From Clytia hemisphaerica (lineage: Eukaryota > Cnidaria > Hydrozoa > Leptothecata > Clytiidae), in assembly GCA_902728285.1 (NCBI GenBank), contig CACVBU010000893.1, positions 273,863-337,862 of the forward strand: a stretch of DNA of 64,000 bases. Direction: 5' to 3'. The notes below the pieces were generated by a model. It was not told where the DNA came from and ran no database searches. It saw nothing but the letters and a program-made list of their open reading frames with translations. Made by a program: the position numbers and the translations under genes. Of the stretch, positions 1 through 12,338 are shown piece by piece. Each line of letters opens with the position of its first letter. Position 1 is the stretch's first letter.

Positions 1-71
1 AGTTTAATTTACAACTTTTGAAGTGTCAAACATGAAAACACAAGATATTTTTATCCTCATCGGGAAATCTG

Positions 72-380
72 TTACATCCTTAACGTAGGGAGGGGAAAAT
101 GTAATTTCCATCTAAAGAACTGACTTGGTTGCGAGGACGTTTGGCCTTTTGAGTCCATTTTTAACAAGTTCGATTTCACTTGATTATTTCTTAGGCGCAT
201 AAATTGAAGAATATTAGACCAGCGAACCTTTAAGACGTACCACTTGGTAGGCTTCATCTTAACTATTTTCAGAGAAGTCGGGTCGAATCCATCTCGATGT
301 TTAACTTCCATCTTCTTTCGGACAGGTTCTTTCTGACAGGTTCGTTCGTTCGTTCTGCTTTTTCTTATCATTGTTGCCAT
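72..380 (-). CDS. Possible first exon of an unknown gene leaving the left edge
   Basis: A 102-codon open frame begins with ATG and is rich in Lys, Arg and Ser. It carries no domain I recognise. It includes a short Asn-Glu-Arg-Thr stretch encoded by a (TTCG)-type microsatellite near 342-356, which argues for partly random sequence. A possible splice donor (GTACGT) lies after the Pro-Thr-Lys-Trp codons, so a real gene might run off the window to the left. Against this, open frames of about 100 codons occur by chance several times in this window. Treat as weak; no function can be given. Confidence 0.15.
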   Translation of the reverse strand: MATMIRKSRTNERTCQKEPVRKKMEVKHRDGFDPTSLKIVKMKPTKWYVLKVRWSNILQFMRLRNNQVKSNLLKMDSKGQTSSQPSQFFRWKLHFPLPTLRM

Positions 381-3300
381 TTTCTCCTCCTTTTCTATTA
401 CATCAATCTTCAGGTGGGTCCAATTTTTACTATATACTACTTTTTAGAGGAAGAACATTTGTAACACACGTAGTATTGATCCTTTAAACTATTTACACCG
501 TTCGCACATGCGCTTGTAGTAAAACCCATACGTCATCATAGTATTTAAAGTTGTTGTTGTTTTTCTGCACAAAAATAAGAGAAGCTTGTCGAGATACCTA
601 CTGCGAACGAATTAGCCTACTGATCAATTTCTTTCCCGAAGAATAAGAAAACTTGCAAAAATTTAAGCGGCTGAGAGGCACACACAACACAATAAATAAT
701 GTTTTAATTATTGCTTTCAAAACATGGGGTTTGGGATTAGTCGCATTATTGTCAAACATGGCTAGCTTTTCTTGTTATGGATTGTAATAAGATCAGAATA
801 GGTTGAGTGTCAAAACAAGTTATGATACTTTAATTGCAACCAGGTCCTACTGTGTGTGCTGCAAAGAAAAAATTGTTTTCGAAAAGAAAAACATTAAGGT
901 CAGTCTAACGGTTTTCTGAAATTCCGTTTGCTATCGCATAATTGGCTCGTTACTTGTTTTGCCTTTTTAGACAATCTCGATCCCAATAACGCCTTTCAGC
1001 GTTTCAGATCAAAATTGGGTCTGTTTAACCAACCTCTTCGTTTGGAAAATTCTATATGCAAAAGACACACGCGTGGAATTCAACTCTTTGTTATAGAATC
1101 TTGGAATTTTGTCTTTGATTCGTTCGATCCATTCTTGATTCCTGACTCAAGGGTTCTAACCTTCTCTCCACTCAAGCGATATCCCAAGGTTGAAGGAAAT
1201 TATCAATATCCTTTGTGTTGTTTGCAGTTGTTTGTTTGTTTGTTTGTCTTAGTGTTTTAGATGATGCCAGCATTGAGGGAGATTGTCTCTAACGTTTCTT
1301 AATTTGTTTTGATCTTTCATCAGAGCGTTAATAGGATTACCTGATCGCCTGCGACCTTTTCTGAAAAACAACTTTTTTTATTTCGCTGGTGATATTGGTT
1401 CTTCAGTTAGGTGGCAAACCTCCTCTTTATTTTAATTAGATAAAAAATTCAATGAGTGGCTTTATTATTGGGCTTACCTTTTATCGGTGTTTTGTACTGA
1501 TTTTTAATATGATTCGATTAACACTACATACATGAGAAGGGCGAATGAAATACCTCTGTTTTTTTGAGAGTATATGATTTTTTCTTCTTTCCCTTCCGTT
1601 TCACATACCTCACTTGTATTTTTTCCCATTTCATTTTTTTTGCCATTTCAATACCTCTGTAGTAATGCTTATTAATATTACTAAATTTAATGATAGGTGT
1701 AAATGAGTGTCGATGTCCTTTTAACCACTTAAGAAGTTTGTTTGTAGCTTTTATATTTCAACCGCTTTTCACTCAGAATGTAAGAATTCTAATCGATTTT
1801 CGGTCGGGTTGACAACACCCACGATTTAATACTTGTTTTCCTCTATATATTTTTCAAACTAGAATTGTTTTTCAAAATTGAGATTTTGTTGATAAATTTT
1901 AGAATACGGGTTCAGCTTGTGGGATAAATACGTTTGCATTTTCCTTTAGAAACCCTTAAACTCAACGGCTAACCAAGCAAGCTTTCCTTTTAGACTGAAT
2001 TTTTATGTTTATCGAATTTTTTCTATTTCTCTTTTCTTAAACTTGTGGTTAGGGCTTTCCCTGCAGGAGTTCCAACCAAATCTAATTTTCTTTTCAAAAT
2101 CTTCAAACTTTCTCATTTTAAGCCAGTATTTAGCCGATTAATAAACTCAAATACACATATCCTTTTTTAAGACCGCTCTTCTTTGAAGATTGTTCAAGTT
2201 TTATGCTTCAATATGAGCTCTTCAACGGACCTTCTAAACAGCATGGATTTCAGAATTCCAAAAAAAAATTAAAATCGAAACACTTTTCATATCCTTTCTC
2301 GGTAAGGGAAGCCATGCTGTTAAATAAGATTTTGATGATATCCTGTTATTGGCAATAACCGCAAGCTTATTTTTGGCTTGGTTTTCTATCACTTTGTTAT
2401 TCAAACGAAGACCGATTTAGACAAGTTTTCTTTATAGCTATAAATCGTTCTTTTTAACCGTTAGGGAGCGTTTAGTCTGAAAATTAGACCAAAGATAATG
2501 TCTGAAAAGTAGATCATATGCTCTGCGACAGGGACATAAAAAGTCCAAAAGGCCAAAACTGGCCCATGACGTACATATAGTCAATGTCCATTACATCCAG
2601 ATATAACATTAGATGAACGTTGAAAGAACATTGTGTTTACAGCGAGGAGTCTTGGTAAATCTGAGGAGTTTCCCAAGGTTAGGTCTAAACATTAGATTTC
2701 ACACGACCAAAGTCATTTACTTATCTTTCTGTTAAAAATTCTTTAAAAAGTTTGGTTCATTGAGTAATGTAAAGGAAAAAGGGGCGTAGAGTTAAAGGGT
2801 ACCTTTTTATGGGAAAGATGTTATTATCCCAACGTACTAAAAATCAAATTACCATGGCCTTGTAAACAAACATATTATGAACCAATCAAAGATAGGGTGC
2901 TGATTTAGATAGTAAATTTCACGTAAAGGAAACTATTTTCTCCATTTTTTGGAATTTTTTTTCTTCGATTTCTTTCCCTCCTGGAGTTTATAGGTTTTTG
3001 ATTTTCTTCTTCCCTTTTTGGAAAAAGAATCATTGACCTTTTTTTTCTTCACTCGTCAAAAATTAATGGACATTTTATTGATTTGTTTTCTTTATTTATT
3101 CCAAATCAATAATATGGGTCAATTTTATTGTTGTTTATTTCTAAATTGTAATCAATTTTCCCCAGCGTGATGTAACTTTATTTAAATTCTTTTCTTTGTG
3201 CATTTTATTACAGGGCTTACTAAATCACTTAATTCCTCATTTTAAGATTTACCCAATAGGTTACTACCATGAAAACCTGTAGGCATCAGAATCTCATGAC

Positions 3301-6300
3301 CAAATTTAACAATTTCTTTATTTTTTGTGCAATAGCACTTTTAGTTCTCGTTCAGTTCTAACCATCTAGCTAACATTAAATTATCGTGAAGGTCTTCCTA
3401 CAACGTCTTTTTCTCTTTCTTTCCCTGAATATACTTTACAAGATAAAGATCTATTAGTTTTTATTTACTTCCAAATAAACATTAGAGATTAAACCTTCTT
3501 TCCAAGATCCCCATCTGGTGTTACCCCCTTTAAATCGTTCATGGCACAGCAATGTCTTGAAACTGATATCAAAAGGTTTACGTCTGTAACCAGCAAGAGG
3601 TGTTACTATTGTTTACCCTTTTTGCTTATAGGAGACAAACTTCTTTCACATCTTACATTATGTTTCTTCCTCTTCATTTTCAGTTCCCAATTAAACTGAT
3701 AAAATATATTTATTTACTTTTAACCACCTTTCTAAAACCTTTTTCAGTTTAAACCAAACCCTTTCTTTATCTTTTTATTACCCCCTTTTCACTATAGTCT
3801 TTCCTGCAATCAAACAAAACAAACTCTATGAAGCAAAACAAAACAAATTTCATGTGAAAGCGCCATCCAGCTTTTCCAACCTTTGGCACCACTCTCCAAT
3901 CTTTAAGCAACAGTACTCCCTCTCTTAGCACCTTATCTTAATAGGACTAGATTATCGTTATTTTAAACCAGCCAGATGTCCTGATATCACATTAGCTCCG
4001 TCTTAAAGGTCTAAATAACTTGAACAACTTCTATACACAAAGAGCCCTTATCGTAGTAATTTTCCTTCAAATGTCTGTTCAATTTATCGTATGTTTACAC
4101 GATGAAGAACCTGTCTCCTCCCTTTAGACGCTTCCATTTTCTTCAGAGATGCACCAGGTTTTACGGATGGAAGAGGCTGTCGCCCAATGTTGTAGAACGA
4201 CTTTGCTTTTGCTTGTGCAAATCCCTCATAAACATCTATCTCTTCTTTTTTAGATTTTAGTTCTGCTGGAGGTCTTTTTGTGATATATCCCTTGAAGCTC
4301 TTAAAATGGGGAAAATTTCATTACCTCAATTAATGTTACCATGACGAGAAATTCAAATAACAGTGACCTGTTCCCCAAAAATCACCATGTTATCACGATG
4401 CTTTGCAACCCTCTCTGAATGTTTTTAGATATAAAGGATTTACCAAACGAGACTTTAAGATATCATGTATTCAAGATCTTATTTTTTATGTAACCCCCCC
4501 CCATCAACATTCCCTTGGTCTTGGCGAGGGCGCGATACAGGGTTGCAAAATCTATCCTCGGATAGAATATATCTTCCTTTTGTTTCGAGAGGCTTTTACA
4601 ATAGAAAAATAAAGCAGGGTACTTGCCCCAATTTGTCACGTGTTTTGACAAGGTGAGCCTGGTGAAATTTGTTTTCATTACAAGCTGAAGTGAGATTAAG
4701 GCGATACAGTGTTTATTGTTAACCGATTAACAAAATAATGTATAAGGAAATTGGAAGGGAGGAGATGTGGAATTTTTTTTTTGCTTTCATCCCTCCTGTT
4801 ATTCCTACTATCTCATCAAAATAATCAAGTTTCTTAATTTAAAATTTGAAAAATTTTCGAGAAATTATTTTTGTTTTTTTTATTATCGTGATGTTTTATT
4901 TTAACAGCGTCATTTTTTAATTGTCTACGGATGTTTTATTACATCAACCTTGTTAGACTATATTCTATATCTCAGATTACTATCAATTCGTACAAAATAT
5001 TTGGCAAAAGACGCCCTTAAATACTGTAATAGTAGAAAATTCCTTAAAGCCCAGGACCAGGATCTAATACTACTACTACAGTATTATACAACTCTGTCTC
5101 CATTGCACTTTGTGGATGTCAGTCAGACACCATGTTCTTTTTCGATGCACATTATAAAGCCCCACCCACACTTTAAATGCTGTCTGACATTTCTTTTGAT
5201 GCTGTCTCTGTCCTTAATGTCAGCCAAGTGCAATTGTTCTTGCTGTGCAGGGACACGAAAATGAAACAGATACTGCAAAAAAAATATAACATACAAACGT
5301 ATTAAAATAACAAACACCATCATTAAACAACCATCAGAATCGAAACTAAAATTCTTAGTTTAGTAAAATAGAAAGAAGGAAAAATCTTTTCTCGCAAATT
5401 CTTTTTTAATGATGTTGATAATGTTACAAACATGACATGGTTTTTTTTTAATTCAGTGAAAAATTTGAAACATAAGTATGAAAAAGCAAATGACACAAAA
5501 TTTCAAATGTTTATTTTGCAATGACTGAAGTCATATAAACACAGGCGAATCAAATGAATAGCATTCATCCACCTTTCTTCTAAAAAAATGAAATTGATCC
5601 CATATTTCAAGTGGGTCCTTGGTTAAATATCAATTTAAGGTCAATACTTTTGTGTACAGAGATTTGCAACTTTGCGCATTCTATCAACCCTAATACCTCT
5701 TTCTCTCTGATGCGTGACAATAGCTTTGCAAAACAATCAAGTAAACCCTACAAATATTACCGTAAGCATCTACTTACAAACATTTCCTTTCGTGCAGTAA
5801 TTTACTTCGTCGACTGTGGCTTGTTTCCATAAGGGGAAAACAATGTGGCCAGTCGGCAATTTAAAACCGACCTTAGGCTAACTAATAGGTCATGCTCATG
5901 CTGTCAATTAAACCTTATGCTCCTGGTGTAAAGGTATACAAGTTTAAAAACATCATTGTCCATATAAGTTTGATCTTATGCAGACAGTTAACTACGTTCA
6001 ATGGTATGATCACTGATCTTATAGCTTTTCATTGTTTAATAAGCTTGGATAGCCAGTGAAATGTCAATTAAATGAGGGCTTATGCAGGGTCATGATATAG
6101 TTTTTCTACTTTCCAATAAATTTCTTCCAGCTAATTGACCAGGACTGTCAACCTCATTTTAATTCTTTCAGTCGTATAACTAAAATCATGCAAATTATAG
6201 TATTGTAGTAATCTTATAGAGAAAGAAAGGGGTTTCTTCTCTGCAATCTAAAGGCAGAGACTGGGATGGCCAGTTGGTATATGACTGACAAAATATTGAA

Positions 6301-9272
6301 ATTTGAGCATCAAGTTCATTTCATAAATATTTGTATGTTCTTATTACATTTTTGATGGTATGTCTCCTTCAATGTTTGTGCACCCTTCAATGAAATGGAC
6401 TACTCGGCCTTGCAAAAATGTTGACGAGTTTTTCATGACAGAGGTTACAGACCTTTATTCAAGTTCCCACATATGATTTTATATTTTGCTACAAACTGCA
6501 ACAACTTAAGCAATTTGTTTGCTCAGACGAGTGGTTAGAAGGAAAAATATGCAGTCACAAACTCTGTAAGTTTTGAATGAACAATATGATATAATTGGAA
6601 TTTTGTCCCCTAATGCAGTTGCTACTAAATGTTACATAATTCAAATACCCGGCCGAACTTTTTTCCTCAATGGGGGATAAAATATTTTCCCACCGGGGAC
6701 ATAATTTTCGTTAAATTTTTCAGTGGGGCTGTGGTCCCAGCGGGTCTGTGACGCAGGGGTGTATTCAATATTTCTGAAGACTCCTGTAGCCTCTTTGAAC
6801 ACCACTTATTAGCGACCTGGTAATAGGGTTTATCATTTGAAGTCCTTAAGTCTTTAAAACTCCTAAAAATGTTGCGTAAATCTATATTTACATATCTCTC
6901 GACATGTTGAAAACTTTATCATTCAACTAGATCCACAAATGAACGTGGTATGGACGTCTAAAGAACCTTGAGAATCAAACCACTTTACTTCTCACACACA
7001 GAACATTTATTTTCTGTTAACAAATCACTTCATAAACGATCCCGCCCTTCCTTATTTACTTGCTAACCAGATAAATACGCCCCTCTTATAAAATGTCTTT
7101 TTCTGCACTCAAAATAAAATTCCTTAAACCTTTTTGGTTTTCTACAACCTAATTCTTAAATAAACTCATCTAGCTACATTATAAAGTCATTGGATAGGTA
7201 TTTAAACCAAAACATTTAATTAGTAATGGTCTAAGTATAAATCCTACACGCGTAAAACGATATTTTTTGCGTTCAATTTTATCTTATGAGGGGCGTTGAC
7301 AATGGGGTTAGATTGGTATTTGAAGGTGGTCATACATCGTAAACACGATTTTTTTTTTACTTTCCTCAGTTTGTTTGACTTTAAAAACTATTATGAAAGG
7401 ACTCTTGACAATAGAATGAATACAGATAATGTCACTTTTTATAAGCACAATTCTCTACATTCTCACTCGTTGTAGTAGGTAGATTAGCGTATCTAATGGT
7501 CAACTGCATGAATGGTAGATTCGAATCTGATTATCCAGTCCAGCTTCTAAAGAGGAGTATAATCAAAGGAGATGTTTCAATGAAATACCAGAGCTTCGTT
7601 TACATTCGATAAACGTACTCTTTTCAGCAAGTTCGATAAAATTCTTAAAGTTCTCAAACTGGAATTTGAACTCGAAGTGACCGAAAGCACAATGTGTTAA
7701 TCTTTCTATTAAAATAGGAAATCATGCTTATAAAAGAGGACTTCACATAACGTGTCAAGCAGCATTTGCCACACTGTCAACCACAAAGGATCAAACACTG
7801 ATACAAAAGACTTATCTACATTTTAAAAACTCCTCCCATTTTTTTAAAGTTTTCACCTACTTCTTATTTTATCCTTCTTCGAAAAGAAAATTCACCTTTC
7901 CTGTTAGGTTGGAACTCTTACAGTTCGTTTAATTACAGTTCTACTTCCATTAATAGAATTACAGGGGAACTAAAGTGTGCCCCCAAACAAGGCCTTTAGG
8001 CTCTGTAGGGTTTATATAATTATTTTCCCCGATAACAAATTGTCCATTGTTAAGTCCATATTTAAAGGGCATTTTAAGTTTTAAGTTTTATTTCAAAAAA
8101 ATACAAGGTATGGTTTATAGAGGCGACTGTCTCCTTTTCATCGTAAAACCGTAAACAAAAGAAGCCTTTGTCACAATAGCTATTAATCCACTCTTACTCG
8201 AGTTAACCTTAAGGAGATAATTATACTTAAAGGTAAACAAAAGAATGACAATAGATGATTAGTAGTTCGTATTATCTATTTATTGTATGTACAATATTTT
8301 TGCATAACATCAAAAACAATAACATATAAATAGTATAGTATACATAGTATACAATATTAATAACTTGAAATTTAATTTTTCCCCTAAGGCCTAATGAAAA
8401 ATTTTAAGAAAGATTTCGAGTAAAATATTTTAGTTGTTATCGTGTTTTTTACTCCAAGATAACCTTTTGTTTTGATTTACAGGGAGTGTTATGACACAGA
8501 GGTCTGCATGTATTAAGATAATACGATATTATAATATTATCATTTGCTCATTTGATTTTTTTTGCAAAATTTAATTTTCTGTCCACGAGGGAAAAAAGGA
8601 AGAAAAACTTGAATGAATTAACCTTGGAACTCGTAACGAAAAAAGAAGAAAAAAAAGTCAAATTAGGAAAAAAATGCAAGAAAAAATAAAGTATTTTAAT
8701 TCAAGAACACAAATATAGAAAAAAAATTTAGTCTGAAAGATTTGAAATGAATGAATTTTGATTTATGGTTTCATGCAATAAACCATTGAATAATTCATGA
8801 CTGGCCATCCTCGAAGTTAAGAAATCGTAAGGAAAAAAAAACAAGCTATGCGTGTGTTCATTTGGCTTTTTCATACTTCTTTTTTAAAATTCACATGGTC
8901 CTCACTCTCAACTCTCACAATATACAAAAATTAATATTATTTCAAACTTGTAAATTTTTATACATCTCTCTCTCTCTCTCTCTAGATAAACTAAATATAT
9001 ATAAATCTTTTTTTGGAACCCCAAAAAAAATAAAGTCAACTAATTTTAATTTAAGGACCCGTCATGAGCATCCTGTAATATAAATATACATACAATAAAA
9101 ATCTCTCTATTTACTGTTTTCACCTCTTTAACAATGTTTTCTATAATGTTGTTTTTACTTAAATATATTCTATAATATTTTGCATAAATTTTCATTTTAA
9201 AATTTTTGTCCTGTATAAAACCCACACAATAATTTTAAAGTCTTACGTTGTATGAGATGTGTGCGAGATTAC
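381..9272. other. Gene-poor AT-rich stretch
   Basis: I found no supported gene. Open frames are short and lack domain signatures or splice contexts. Low-complexity items include a C run near 4494-4502 and a CT microsatellite near 8965-8984. The reverse complement of a repeated motif (see 6733-6761) is present. Part may be the 3' flank of the forkhead gene, whose poly(A) signal I could not place confidently. Confidence 0.6.
6733..6761 (-). repeat. Copy of a CACAGACCCGCTGGGACC repeat
   Basis: The minus strand reads CCCCTGCGTCACAGACCC followed by GCTGGGACC. Near-identical cores occur at 28546-28566, 45271-45296 and 46915-46935, so this is the edge of an interspersed repeat. In three copies a C-rich patch with CCCACTG or ACCCGCTGG follows. 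Element boundaries and class are not visible. Confidence 0.6.
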
Positions 9273-10448
9273 CTAATGTTTACTCACTGTCCTGCTACTC
9301 CCGTGCGTCGTGTTGGACGGACATCCGTAACTCCGACACGAACATTCGGTTGTCCGGCTTGAAGGTCGACCGTATTCGTAAGGTGAGGTTCGGTGATGAG
9401 AGTGAGGTTGATGATGAGGGTAATTATAATGTTCTAAATAAGCATGACTTGTCGGTACTACCGAAGAAAGAGTCGGTGGTGAGCAAAGTCTGATTTTACG
9501 GCTCCCTTCGGCCGTACTTGGTCGACTATGTGGTGCCGATCGAGGGCTCCATGAGGGTTTGTATGGTGAAATAGGTGGTGGCCCACTCTGTTCAACACGA
9601 GCACGATGTCCTTTAGATAAGATATTATCAACTGAAAACCCACCTCGGCTGTTTGGTGATATCAGCGAAGGAGCAGCTTTACTATATCCTTGACTGGCTG
9701 TGAAAGGGTTGTAATAATAAGGATAATACCTGCTAATACCGTAACCCATCAAACTTAAATCACGGTTTCGTGGACGATGACTTGCTCTTCGTTTTCTGAA
9801 ATCACCTTTTGAGAAGTTCTTCACATATCGTGGATGGATGCCCCAATAGTTACCACGACCGTTTCGTGCGCGACCAGCCTTTATGAAACATTCACTCAGC
9901 GATAAATTGTGTCGTACACAGTTTCTCCATCCTTGTCCTTTCTTCAAAAACTCTGGAAAATTTTCTGCAATATAATCGTAAATACAACCCAGGGGAAGTT
10001 TCTTATCTGTCGAACTGAGAATAGCTTGTGCGATGATAGCGGTATACGATGGTGTAGTTTTGTCATTTTTATTGTCTTTGGTTTCGCCATCTTTGACATC
10101 TTTCTCTTCTTCAGCATTTGAGTTGTTGTCAATTTCAGTATTGTTGTTGACATCACCAACAACGATATCCTCGGAGTCGGTCAATTCCTCATCGTCGTCA
10201 ATGTTCACATTATAGTTCATTTTATCATCTTCAAAACTTTCAGCATCACTCAAATCTTTGTCGAACACATCATCTGATTCGTTTACGGTGGTTGTTTGGC
10301 CGTCACATATTTGTGCTTCTCGTCGACCCAATATTTGATCGATTGAGAAAAATGTAGACTTCTTTTGTTGTGCTGCCACTTCGCTTTTAACGATGGGGAC
10401 AGGGGAGAGCGAATTTTCTCGCTTAATCGTCGTACTCATATCAATCAT
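9273..10448 (-). CDS. foxQ2: Forkhead transcription factor, FoxQ2-like, with two EH1 motifs
   Basis: A complete 391-residue single-exon frame. Residues about 131-225 form a forkhead (winged-helix) DNA-binding domain: the block AQAILSS, the helix WRNCVRHNLSL with ECFIKAGR, then GNYWGIHP and a basic KGDFRKRRA tail. The ECFIKAGR / GNYWGIHP / KGDFRKRR combination is characteristic of FoxQ2, a nuclear regulator of the aboral/anterior pole in many animals. Two engrailed-homology-1-like motifs flank it, FSIDQIL (34-40) and FSVDNIL (271-277), which in this family recruit Groucho/TLE corepressors, so repression is likely (inference). Residues 58-125 are acidic; the C-terminus is Ser/Pro/His/Tyr-rich. 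Oddities: the domain start (TTPSYTAIIAQAI) departs from the usual KPPYSYIALIAMAI, and Cys177 replaces the usual Ser in the recognition helix. The start is the first in-frame ATG; Met4 is an alternative. Cnidarians often have several FoxQ2 paralogues, so orthology is not settled. Confidence 0.85.
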   Translation of the reverse strand: MIDMSTTIKRENSLSPVPIVKSEVAAQQKKSTFFSIDQILGRREAQICDGQTTTVNESDDVFDKDLSDAESFEDDKMNYNVNIDDDEELTDSEDIVVGDVNNNTEIDNNSNAEEEKDVKDGETKDNKNDKTTPSYTAIIAQAILSSTDKKLPLGCIYDYIAENFPEFLKKGQGWRNCVRHNLSLSECFIKAGRARNGRGNYWGIHPRYVKNFSKGDFRKRRASHRPRNRDLSLMGYGISRYYPYYYNPFTASQGYSKAAPSLISPNSRGGFSVDNILSKGHRARVEQSGPPPISPYKPSWSPRSAPHSRPSTAEGSRKIRLCSPPTLSSVVPTSHAYLEHYNYPHHQPHSHHRTSPYEYGRPSSRTTECSCRSYGCPSNTTHGSSRTVSKH

Positions 10449-10822
10449 CTTGTATGTGAAATATCGTCTTCCAATTCCAAAAATTTCAGAAATACAAGTT
10501 TTTTACCAAGGTTCTTGCGTGTTGTTAATACTTCTTAATAATATCTCTAAAAAAATCAGAAAATGTAAAAAGGTTAAATTCCAAACATAAAACATATCCC
10601 GTTTAAAATCATTCAAAATCTTCCCGCCGTAAAAAAATTGCCGAACTCATTTAAAATGAGCGGTGTTCAATCAAAAATGTGAATTTCTTTTCATTTAATC
10701 ATTTTTGTAGTTCGTTGAACAAGAAAGAATAAATAATGATTTTTTTCTTCTTCTTCAAATGTTGAAGAGAGTGGTAACAAAATTTCCATCTGTGAGCTCC
10801 TCCCTCTCCCATCACTACTTCA

Positions 10823-10864
10823 CGACTGAATCTCCTTAAAACCTCACCAGAGCAATTTATATAT
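10823..10864 (-). promoter_or_regulatory. Candidate TATA box and initiator for the FoxQ2-like gene
   Basis: On the minus strand ATATATAAA lies at 10864-10856 and TCAGTCG, an initiator-like match, at 10829-10823. Spacing is about 34-36 bp, slightly longer than usual. This would give a 5' UTR of about 380 nt before the ATG at 10448. AT-rich context makes chance TATA matches common. Confidence 0.35.
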
Positions 10865-12054
10865 CGCTCCCCGGGATATCCTATTCAATGTGTGTGTGTG
10901 TTATTAATAAACTAAACTACTAGAAAAAAAGAAATGATCGATCGAGCGATGAACTCATTTACCTTAAAAACAAAGTAGATATATTTCCCAAATCAAATAA
11001 AAAGAAAATTATTTTTGTATTTTTTATAAAAAGACATGAAATGAGTAAAACAAGTCTTTAAAAAAGAAACCCTCATTTATATTTTACTCTAATTTACATT
11101 TAAAGTCGAGCTTTTACTATTTCCCCCGGACCCCTACTACACTCCGTTAAAAAAATCCACTTTCTATTTCAAACCCCCTTTCCTAAGCGGCCATTGCCAA
11201 CGAACTACCGCACTAAACCTCACACGACAAGCTTATAAGGCATCAAATATGCTGATGTCAGCATTTTTTAATCCAATTAGATTAAAACTATTGTTATAAC
11301 ATTGTCATTTTTAATTCCTTTTTTTTTACTTCAAGTGTTTTAAACGCTTTCGTTTTATTGTTTGTCAATAGTCAGATGAATGTGACAAAAGAAAATAAAA
11401 AAACCGTTTCGTCACGCGGGCTAGATTTCCGCCCGCGCGCTATTTTATATTTCAATGTTAAGTGTTTTTTTTCTTGATTGATTGATTGGAACAAGAAAAA
11501 AAAAAGTTAATTTTATTTTGCAAAATTAATAAATTGTTTTGCTTAATGCAATGAAAACACGATCAGTGCTTGCTAATTACATCTAGTTAGACCTTTTCCT
11601 TCAGCACTTCAGCGTTGAATGGTATTCCTGCGACCTCTTCTCTATTAAGACGAAAGAAATACAGATTTGTACCATACCTTTTTCACTGACTGACTCATCG
11701 GTCTCCCGAAAGTTGTCACCATTTTACCCTTCCGAAAAATATTTCGCATTTAGATATTTTTGCGCCAATTAACTTATTACTACATGACTGAGCAGTGAAT
11801 TATCATTTGAATGGGACATGTACTACGGAGACCGTCTGTCGCCTGTCCAAACTAATTGAGTTTAGGAGGTAGTCATTTTTCTTACTATATCTTTGAATAA
11901 ACACTGATATCGATACGCAGTGATTAAGTTTTCAGAATTATCTTTATTACGGGTCCTTGCTTTACCGTTATTTATCTTATACACCCTTGTACGCCCTTGT
12001 ACGCCACAGATGGGGTTGGAGTTTACGATGGTCTAATGGCGTCAAAGTATGTGA

Positions 12055-12338
12055 ACACTGACCTTTATATATCCCTGGACCAAGCTATATCCGCCATCGT
12101 AGGCCATTTTTTTTGAAGGGGTACCCGTAAAGAAGCCAATGCAGTGTTAAAAATTAACATCTAACGGCGCTTCATCATCAAAAGTATTCGAGGGAAAGTA
12201 GACCTAGCGCTCTCGATGCATTTACATCGCTATTGAGTAGTGACTACCATTAGGGTACCACTTTTCAAAAAACTCCGATCAAAGATTTTGCTTGGCCGAG
12301 ATTGAGAAACTTGGTCCAGGGTATATAAAGGTCAGTGT
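12055..12338. mobile_element. MITE with ACACTGACC ends
   Basis: Terminal inverted repeats of about 29 bp: ACACTGACCTTTATAT at the left and ATATAAAGGTCAGTGT at the right, both continuing into a CCCTGGACCAAG / CTTGGTCCAGGG pairing. The 284-bp length and lack of coding capacity fit a MITE. Flanks (TATGTGA and TATATGA) are only roughly similar, so the target duplication is unclear. Confidence 0.7.

Noticed and set aside
928..1260. 110-codon plus-strand frame
   Set aside because: Ends in a TTTG microsatellite and has no domain; chance frame.
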